From: JAJRXC01 sp047639555
GTDB lineage: Bacteria; Actinomycetota; Acidimicrobiia; Acidimicrobiales; Aldehydirespiratoraceae
Length of the DNA: 64,000 bases
NCBI GenBank assembly: GCA_047639555.1
Contig: JBLIOE010000002.1
Location: forward strand, 124,001-188,000
Direction: 5' to 3'
In this document: in pieces, positions 58,481 through 64,000 of the stretch
How positions within the stretch are numbered: position 1 is the stretch's first letter
Layout of the letters: every line of letters starts with the position of its first letter
Notes under the pieces: generated by a model
What the model was told of the DNA's origin: nothing
What the model saw: only the letters and a program-made list of their open reading frames with translations
The model's database searches: none
Position numbers and translations under genes: made by a program

Positions 58481-59268
58481 CGGGCCGCCTGCACGAACGC
58501 TTCGAACAGGGGCAGTCCGGAGCCTTCGTCGGGCCCCGACGGTCGCTGCCAGGCAAGGACGTGATCCTCGGGATGTGGCATCAAACCGACGATGTTGCCG
58601 GACGCATCGCACAAGCCGGCGATATCGGCTTCACTCCCGTTCGGGTTCGCGGGGTACACGCCACCGGCGGGCACCGATACTGCCGGAAGGGGCGTCGGAC
58701 CGCTGGCCTGGTAGCGAAACGCGACTTGCCCGCTCGCTTCGAGCCCGGCGGTGACCGACATATCCGTGACCGCAACCCGCCCTTCGCCATGAGCGATCGG
58801 ACAACGGATAAGGGTGTCGCCCACCGTCTGCAGCCAGGAGCTCCGCACGCGGGGTTCGACCCGGAGGGTGACCCAGCGACATTCGAAGGTGCCGCGGGCG
58901 TTCTCGGTAAGCGTGACCTGGCGCGGGGAACCCATGGGCCCGGGCAGGAGTCCGGCCTTCACCAGCACCTGAAACCCGTTGCAGATGCCAATCATCGGGG
59001 TGCCGTTGCCGGCCGCCTCAGTCAGCTCATCGGCGAACCAGGTACGTAGCTCGAGGGCCAACCGGCCACCGGCACCGAGCGCGTCGCCGTAGGAGAAGCC
59101 GCCCGGGAGAAGAATCGCCGCATGGTCGCCGATCCGTACGGTGCCCTCGCGCAACTGGTTGACGTGGACAATCCGGGGATCGCCGCCCGCCAGCTCAATC
59201 GCCTGTGCCGCCTCGCCGTCACGATTCGTGCCTGACGCGTGCGGAATAAGAATTGGCGGGCGACTCAT
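58477..59268 (-). CDS. purQ: Phosphoribosylformylglycinamidine synthase, glutaminase subunit
   Basis: A 263-residue class I glutaminase. PHASGTNRDGEAAQAIELAGGD, LPGGFSYGDALGAGG, MIGICNGFQVLVKAG (nucleophile C96) and MPHPEDHV (His, Glu) are diagnostic. It is longer than the 225-residue PurQ of Bacillus, fitting the type that partners a PurS-PurL fusion. The ATG overlaps the purL stop (ATGA) and its stop overlaps purC. Confidence 0.93.
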   Translation of the reverse strand: MSRPPILIPHASGTNRDGEAAQAIELAGGDPRIVHVNQLREGTVRIGDHAAILLPGGFSYGDALGAGGRLALELRTWFADELTEAAGNGTPMIGICNGFQVLVKAGLLPGPMGSPRQVTLTENARGTFECRWVTLRVEPRVRSSWLQTVGDTLIRCPIAHGEGRVAVTDMSVTAGLEASGQVAFRYQASGPTPLPAVSVPAGGVYPANPNGSEADIAGLCDASGNIVGLMPHPEDHVLAWQRPSGPDEGSGLPLFEAFVQAAR

Positions 59269-62120
59269 CGTGCACCCCCCGTGAATGCCTCGACCGCATC
59301 GGCGATCGAACACTCCACGATCGGGTGACTGGCTTGATCGAGCCCCTCGGCATCCGGCTTCGCATCCGAGACCCGAACGACGATGCGATCCTCAGCCGTC
59401 ACTTCGCCAATCCGGCGACCAAATACGCCCAGGGCCTCACCGACGGCGTCGCGATCGGCCCGCGAGGCCGACAACACCAACCGACCGGGCGCCTCGTTGG
59501 TCAAGGCCGAGAGCGGGTCGAGCCTGTCACTGGGCACGGTGACAAACACTCCAGCTCGGGCCGCCAGCGCCATCTCGGCAATCGCCAACACCACTCCCCC
59601 ATCGCTGCAGTCATGGGCCGCGGTAATCAGTCCGCCCGCGATCGCGGCGTGAACGGCTTGATAACGAGGCAGAGGATCGTCGAGCGGTGCGGGCACGGCA
59701 GTAGCACCCAACCCGAGCACGACGTCGACGAGCGAACCCCCGAGCGCTTCTTGCCCCTCACCGACCAGCCAGAGATCATCGCCCGGCGCCATGCCCGCAC
59801 TGTTGATCGCTCGGTGGAAATCGGGAACGAGGCCGATGGCAGAGATCAACAATGTGCCCGGGATGGCGGTGCCGTCGAACTCGTTGAACAGGCTGTCCTT
59901 GCCCGAGATGAAAGGCATCCGATAGCGACGAGCGCCGTCGGTACAACCCTGGACAGCTCGGGTGAGGCCACCGAGCCGATCCGGTTTCGTCGGGTCACCC
60001 CAGCAGAAATTGTCGAGCACGGCCACACGATCCGGGTCGCCGCCTACGGCAACGAGGTTGCGCACCGCTTCATCCATTGCGAGGAGCGCCATCGCCCAGG
60101 GGTCATGGAGGCCCACGCGCGGGCAGATCCCGTTGCTCACCACCACCGCAACCGTGTTGTGCTGTGTGCCCAACGGCTTGAGAACGGCTGCATCCGCCGG
60201 GCCATCGGCCTCGGGTCCGACGAAGGGGCGGACCACCGTGCCGCCGCGGACCTCATGGTCGTAGCGGCGGACGATGTCTTCTTTCGACGCAACATCAGGG
60301 TGAGACAACATCCGCAGCACCAGAGCGGCGTCAATATCGGGGACGGCGACGGCAACGGGAGGCGAGTCGGTCCAGGCTCCTGCCATCTTCCGTCGGGGAA
60401 GGCCGTCGTGGAGGAACGCCATCGGCATGTCGACCGCCGTCACGTCGCCATGGGTGACAAGCAAACGCTGGTCGCCGGTGAAGGTGCCCAGGTTGGTGAG
60501 CTCGACATCCCAGTCATCGCACAGCGTCTGCAGGGCCGCGAGCTTCTCGGGCGGCACCGCTACGACGATCCGTTCTTGGGCCTCAGAGATCCAGATCTCC
60601 CACGGCTGAAGGCCGGGATACTTGAGCGGGACCGACGCGAGATCAATCGCCACGCCGAGCTCTTCGCCCATCTCCCCAACGGCGCTGGAGAAGCCGCCCG
60701 CACCACAATCCGTGATCGCGGTGTAGAGCTGCGCATCACGGGCTCGTTCGATGACCTCGATGCAACCCTTTTCCGTGATCGGATCGCCGATCTGGACTGC
60801 GGAACCGACCGAGTCCACGGTGGAGGCGTCCATTCCCGCCGACGAGAACGTTGCGCCGTGGATGCCATCGCGGCCGACGCGGCCGCCGATCGAGATCACC
60901 CGATCGCCGATGTGGGCCTGGGTGGGGTGCGAACCGTGTGGGAGCAGACCAATTGCGCCGCAATAGACGAGCGGATTCCCGACATAACCCTCGTGATAGA
61001 TCACCGCACCGTTCACGGTGGGCAAACCCAGCTTGTTGCCATAGTCACCGATACCAGCCACGACGCCGTCACGAATTCGGCGCGGATGCAGCACGCCGGT
61101 TGGCACATCGGCATCGTCCATGTCGCTCGGACCGAAACAGAGCACGTCGGTGCAGGCAATTGGCCGGGCCGACACGCCGAGGATGTCGCGCACAACACCC
61201 CCCACGCCAGTGTTGGCACCTCCAAAGGGTTCGAGGGCCGACGGGTGATTGTGAGTCTCGACCTTAAACGCCAGGTCAAGCTGGTCATCGAAGGCAATGA
61301 TCCCGGCGTCGTCGACGAAGGCGCTACGAAGCCACCACGGATTCAGTTCCTCGGTGACCTCCCGCAGGGCCGGGAGTAGACCGTCGTAGTCGCGAACGGT
61401 GGTGGTGCCCGCGGCATCGGTGTGGGTAAGTTCGATCTGGGCGCGGAAGGTCTTGTGAACGCAGTGCTCGGACCATGTCTGGGCCAGCGTTTCGAGCTCG
61501 GCGTCCTTGGGCGGACGCCCCTCGGCCGCGAAATGGGCTTGGATCTCGCGCATCTCGTTGATATCGAGCGACAACACCCGGTCGCGACTCATCGCGAGCA
61601 GTTCGTCGTCGGACAAGCCCTCGAGGATCACCTCGTCGACTCGGACATCGACCGACGCCTCGCCGGCGAAGATTGGCGTGAGCTCACCCTCGCCCGATCG
61701 CTCGATCGTGTCGTTGGCCAAAAGCCGTCGCGTGATTACCGCAACGTCGATGTCGTCTAGATCACCAATCAGGTCGAAGCGTCGAGCGGTGGACACTTGG
61801 ATCGTCGGGAGCCCGAGCTGCACCGCGGCTCGTTCGAGTTCGCGAGCGTCGGCATCGGTAACTCCCGCCATTGGCGCGACCTCGACCGCTCGACCTGCCG
61901 GCCGCGGCACCGCTCCGGTGGAAGCCACATCGACGACCGGGTCAACGAGCACTTCGGCACAAAGCCGGGCGATCGCCGCGTCATCGATGTCGCCGGCCAG
62001 GTGGTAGACCCGAGAGACCCGGCAGCCGGTCAGTCCAGCGACACCAACCAACGGCGCCGCGCCGACTATCCGGGCTCCTTGAGGGTCCTCGGTGGCGGTC
62101 ACGTCGATCCGTAGCGTCAC
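59265..62120 (-). CDS. purL: PurS-PurL fusion: phosphoribosylformylglycinamidine synthase synthetase subunit
   Basis: A 951-residue protein, about 200 residues longer than small PurL. The first 180 residues hold two PurS-like repeats: RVSRVYHLAGDIDDAAIARL with DPVVD, and RRFDLIGDLDDIDVAVITRR with NDTIE. The PurL part follows: LAQTWSEHC, KVETHNHPSALEPFGGANTG, DCGAGGFSSAVGEMGEELG, GKDSLFNEF and HDCSDGGVVLAIAEMALAA. It makes FGAM with ammonia from PurQ. Cysteine and His near HCVHK are normal. GTG start, TAAGTT 7 bases upstream. It is the first gene of the operon. Confidence 0.93.
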   Translation of the reverse strand: MTLRIDVTATEDPQGARIVGAAPLVGVAGLTGCRVSRVYHLAGDIDDAAIARLCAEVLVDPVVDVASTGAVPRPAGRAVEVAPMAGVTDADARELERAAVQLGLPTIQVSTARRFDLIGDLDDIDVAVITRRLLANDTIERSGEGELTPIFAGEASVDVRVDEVILEGLSDDELLAMSRDRVLSLDINEMREIQAHFAAEGRPPKDAELETLAQTWSEHCVHKTFRAQIELTHTDAAGTTTVRDYDGLLPALREVTEELNPWWLRSAFVDDAGIIAFDDQLDLAFKVETHNHPSALEPFGGANTGVGGVVRDILGVSARPIACTDVLCFGPSDMDDADVPTGVLHPRRIRDGVVAGIGDYGNKLGLPTVNGAVIYHEGYVGNPLVYCGAIGLLPHGSHPTQAHIGDRVISIGGRVGRDGIHGATFSSAGMDASTVDSVGSAVQIGDPITEKGCIEVIERARDAQLYTAITDCGAGGFSSAVGEMGEELGVAIDLASVPLKYPGLQPWEIWISEAQERIVVAVPPEKLAALQTLCDDWDVELTNLGTFTGDQRLLVTHGDVTAVDMPMAFLHDGLPRRKMAGAWTDSPPVAVAVPDIDAALVLRMLSHPDVASKEDIVRRYDHEVRGGTVVRPFVGPEADGPADAAVLKPLGTQHNTVAVVVSNGICPRVGLHDPWAMALLAMDEAVRNLVAVGGDPDRVAVLDNFCWGDPTKPDRLGGLTRAVQGCTDGARRYRMPFISGKDSLFNEFDGTAIPGTLLISAIGLVPDFHRAINSAGMAPGDDLWLVGEGQEALGGSLVDVVLGLGATAVPAPLDDPLPRYQAVHAAIAGGLITAAHDCSDGGVVLAIAEMALAARAGVFVTVPSDRLDPLSALTNEAPGRLVLSASRADRDAVGEALGVFGRRIGEVTAEDRIVVRVSDAKPDAEGLDQASHPIVECSIADAVEAFTGGAR

Positions 62121-62133
62121 TCCGGCGAACTTA
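62121..62133 (-). promoter_or_regulatory. Leaderless -10 element of the purine operon
   Basis: TAAGTT (62133-62128 on the minus strand), 7 bases, GTG. The other 65 bases of the gap show no PurR box or riboswitch that I can recognise. Confidence 0.45.
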
Positions 62134-62198
62134 GACGCGCGCTGCGGCCCACGCGCGCATCGGCCCCTGTGGAAATCGCGACCTCCGACCGAGGTGCA

Positions 62199-62834
62199 CT
62201 AACGATCGGCGTCGGCCAGCTTCCGAGACAGATCAGCGGCGAGCGCCGCTCGGAACGCGGCCGACAGTGAAGGCTCCGCTCGCGCCGAGCCCGCGATCCG
62301 TTCGTGGGTCCACTCGCGGTAATCGACCAACCCTTTCGCCGTGACCGTGGCGCCCGCCGGGAGATCGCTGAGCAGACTCATCTCGCCGAGAGAATCCCCC
62401 GCGCCGCTCGTAGCAACACGATTGAGACGCTGCACCTCCACCTCGCCCGCAGTAACAAGCAGTAACCGACCATGAGATTCACCGTGCTCGATCAGCACAC
62501 TGTCGGTTGCCGAGCCGCGGGCGCCCATCTCCCCGAACAGCAAGAAGTCACGCTCGCTCATTGAAGCGAACCGCTCGGCCCGGATAGTGCTCTCCAACTC
62601 GGTGAGCTTCACCGACCGACGGATGTGTACAAGCCGGAGCAGCTGGAAGGCGCTCACCGAACCGAACGCGAAATTCCAAAGAATCACGCTCAGATTGTCA
62701 TCGACGATTCCCCAAAAGAGGAACACCACACTTGCCACGACCAACATCAGCCGGAGTCGGAAGATGTCGCGAAAGAACGTCGACCCCACGTAGACCGCGT
62801 ACGCGGTATTGATCAGCACTGTCGACATGTCCAT
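62199..62834 (-). CDS. Popeye-like membrane protein with cyclic-nucleotide-binding-type domain
   Basis: A 211-residue protein. Three hydrophobic segments (STVLINTAYAVYVGSTF, LRLMLVVASVVFLFWGIVDD, LSVILWNFAFGSVSAFQLL) are followed by RRSVKLTELESTIRAERFASMSERDFLLFG and a beta-rich domain (RLLLVTAGEVEVQRL, LGEMSLLSD). The order spans-linker-RRSVKLTELE-cNMP-like roll resembles animal Popeye (POPDC) proteins, whose bacterial relatives are known. The GEMSLLS block is the phosphate-cassette position. Ligand is unknown. GGAG lies 9 bases before ATG. It probably follows the 62864 gene in one transcript. Confidence 0.68.
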   Translation of the reverse strand: MDMSTVLINTAYAVYVGSTFFRDIFRLRLMLVVASVVFLFWGIVDDNLSVILWNFAFGSVSAFQLLRLVHIRRSVKLTELESTIRAERFASMSERDFLLFGEMGARGSATDSVLIEHGESHGRLLLVTAGEVEVQRLNRVATSGAGDSLGEMSLLSDLPAGATVTAKGLVDYREWTHERIAGSARAEPSLSAAFRAALAADLSRKLADADR

Positions 62835-62863
62835 AGGCCCCAACTCCGGCCGAAAGGCTACGC

Positions 62864-63322
62864 CTAGGGGCGAAGAATCTGTGTCTCGACCGTGACCGAC
62901 TCGATATCCGCCACCGCCGCCGCCAACGTGTCGACAAAGCTGCGCCAGGTTCGCCACGGACTCCGGTCTTCAATGAGTCCCTCCATCGCCAGGAGCAGCC
63001 CCAAGAGTGCGGTCGGACGTTCGATCAAGATCTCGGTCGAAACGAGCTCGGCGCCCGGAATAAGAGACGCGGCCGGCCACGTACCAACACCGAGTGACCG
63101 TTGGACAACCGCTCGAAGTTCCTGGAGATCACGAGGCCCCGCCACCAGAGTGGCCTCCGCGGCAAGAGCGGGAACGGTGACTGACGGGCGAAGATCGTGC
63201 GCCTCGTCGGGGTCAACCAAGAACGCCGCCGGATCATGACCGTCGATCAGCCGCTGGTACGCGCGACGGGCACGATCCCACTCCGGTGTGGAGGGTGATC
63301 GTGCCCGCTCGTGCGAATTCAC
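62864..63322 (-). CDS. Hypothetical protein
   Basis: A 152-residue protein without recognised domain. DRARRAYQRLIDGHDPAAFLVDP and VPALAAEATLVAGPRDLQELRAVVQRSL are helical; the middle contains ELVSTEILIERPTALLGLLLAMEGLIEDRS and a C-terminal VADIESVTVETQ strand. It is soluble and acidic. GTG start with AAGCCT 6 bases upstream. Its stop lies 29 bases before the Popeye-like gene, so a joint function with that protein is possible. Confidence 0.5.
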   Translation of the reverse strand: MNSHERARSPSTPEWDRARRAYQRLIDGHDPAAFLVDPDEAHDLRPSVTVPALAAEATLVAGPRDLQELRAVVQRSLGVGTWPAASLIPGAELVSTEILIERPTALLGLLLAMEGLIEDRSPWRTWRSFVDTLAAAVADIESVTVETQILRP

Positions 63323-63332
63323 GAAGCGAGGC

Positions 63333-64000
63333 TTAGAGGCCCGACTTCTCCATCACGTGGATGCCGCAGGCCGAGCCAAGCCCGATCACATGAGCAAGAC
63401 CAACCTTGGCACCCTTGATCTGGCGATCGCCGGCTTCACCGCGAAGGTGAGTGGCAACCTCGAACACGTTGGCAACACCAGTGGCACCGATCGGGTGACC
63501 CTTCGAGATCAGACCGCCGGACACGTTGACTGGGGTGGAACCATCGCGGAACGGTGCGCCAGAGTCGATGAAATCTCCCGCGCCACCGCGCTCGCAGAGT
63601 CCGAGGTTGTCGTAGTGGATGAGTTCGGCCGTAGCGAAACAGTCGTGAAGTTCGACGAGGTCGAGATCCTTGGGATCGACACCCGACTTCTCGTACGCCT
63701 GGTTCGCCGCGTTGCGGGTGAGCGTGTTGACGTCGGGCTGCACCTGAGCGGACTCGGTGTACGGATCCGAGGTCAGGATCGAAGCCGAGATCTTCACGGC
63801 TCGCTTCTGTACCTTCTTCGACATGCTCTTCAGCCGCGAACCAGACACGAGCACCGCCGCGGCGGCACCGTCGCCCGTGGGACAGCACATCAACAACGTG
63901 TTGGGATAGCTCATCTGCGGCGCACCCATAATTTCTTCCATCGAGAACTCCTTGCGGTACTGCGCAAGGGGGTTCAGCGTGGAGTGCAGGTGGTTCTTGT
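63333..64000 (-). CDS. Thiolase/lipid-transfer-protein (SCP-x type), truncated by window edge
   Basis: The frame runs off the right end; 222 residues are visible, continuing upstream as HSTLNPLAQYRKEFSMEEIM. Features of the SCP2-thiolase branch: LLMCCPTGDGAAAAVLVS, VELHDCFATAELIHYDNLGL (HDCF loop), VNVSGGLISKGHPIGATG with the catalytic His and LGSACGIHVME with the C-terminal catalytic Cys. These enzymes cleave branched or sterol-side-chain 3-ketoacyl-CoA. N-terminal nucleophile Cys is outside the window. Confidence 0.88.
   Translation of the reverse strand, partial: KNHLHSTLNPLAQYRKEFSMEEIMGAPQMSYPNTLLMCCPTGDGAAAAVLVSGSRLKSMSKKVQKRAVKISASILTSDPYTESAQVQPDVNTLTRNAANQAYEKSGVDPKDLDLVELHDCFATAELIHYDNLGLCERGGAGDFIDSGAPFRDGSTPVNVSGGLISKGHPIGATGVANVFEVATHLRGEAGDRQIKGAKVGLAHVIGLGSACGIHVMEKSGL

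Noticed and set aside
59253..61379. 708-codon open frame on the plus strand opposite purL
   Set aside because: Antisense shadow of a high-GC gene; residues are rich in His/Arg/Asp with no domain, and purL is certain on the other strand.
1..64000. tRNA, rRNA, tmRNA or insertion sequences
   Set aside because: By eye I found no cloverleaf with a GGTTCGA-type T-loop, no rRNA signatures and no transposase; a dedicated scan would be needed to exclude a tRNA completely.

Overview
The window is about 63-65% GC by eye, gene-dense, and looks like a chromosomal segment of a high-GC actinobacterium outside the classical Actinomycetia, most likely an Acidimicrobiia/Ilumatobacter-type lineage (inference). 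Evidence: a mycothiol synthase (mshD), menaquinone genes (menA, a ubiE/menG methyltransferase), SpoVT-AbrB/PIN toxin-antitoxin pairs, Thr-rich linkers followed by three SLH-like repeats in a secreted peptidase, many GTG starts, and a dedicated trpF beside a normal hisA instead of the bifunctional PriA of mycobacteria and streptomycetes. I saw no rRNA or tRNA gene, CRISPR array, insertion sequence or prophage.

Layout. 1-1066: a frameshifted phosphotransferase remnant, then an AbrB-type antitoxin with an atypical PIN-like partner. 1172-4629: three exported proteins (M23 peptidase with SLH-like repeats, M28 peptidase lipoprotein, unknown lipoprotein). 4630-9528: housekeeping and unknown genes (YjbR-like, M48 protease, rRNA methyltransferase, SET protein, ThiD, AlgH-like). 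9750-12409: SGNH hydrolase plus MBOAT acyltransferase, probably polymer O-acetylation. 12491-18399: HelD-like helicase, AlkB, a DUF2071-like gene followed at once by a second partial AlkB 3' end, DUF1990 protein, lipoprotein. 18693-26767: beta-hydroxyacid dehydrogenase, thioesterase, tandem paralogous SDRs with a 5'-nucleotidase-like HAD, enoyl-CoA hydratase, flavin disulfide oxidoreductase, acyltransferase 3.

26854-36197: a monooxygenase-trpC-trpF-trpB-trpA run, a J-domain membrane protein, a two-component system, and hisI-trpE-ygfZ. 36257-37076: a second, canonical VapBC pair with a clear operator. 37188-39643: amidase, orphan groES, alpha/beta hydrolase. 39653-44750: hisDCBHAF in one tightly coupled run. 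45028-50556: membrane proteins, nth, mshD-rlmN, menG, VOC protein. 50560-62120: purSL-purQ-purC-purE-purK-purF-purD-purM-purN-menA, with 4-10 base overlaps at most junctions. 62199-64000: a Popeye-like membrane protein, an unknown gene and a thiolase cut by the window edge.

Two features recur. First, at about twenty transcription-unit starts a TANNNT hexamer sits 6-8 bases before the start codon with no Shine-Dalgarno sequence, the pattern expected of leaderless transcripts; it also fixes several starts (hisD, mshD, the 7420 gene). Second, genes inside units are coupled by ATGA/GTGA/TGATG overlaps. The strongest leads for novelty are the leaderless architecture, the atypical AbrB/PIN-like pair, two related 47-base palindromes, the structured RNA-like segment before the DedA-family gene, a CTG start in trpC, the PurS-PurL fusion and the bacterial Popeye-like protein.
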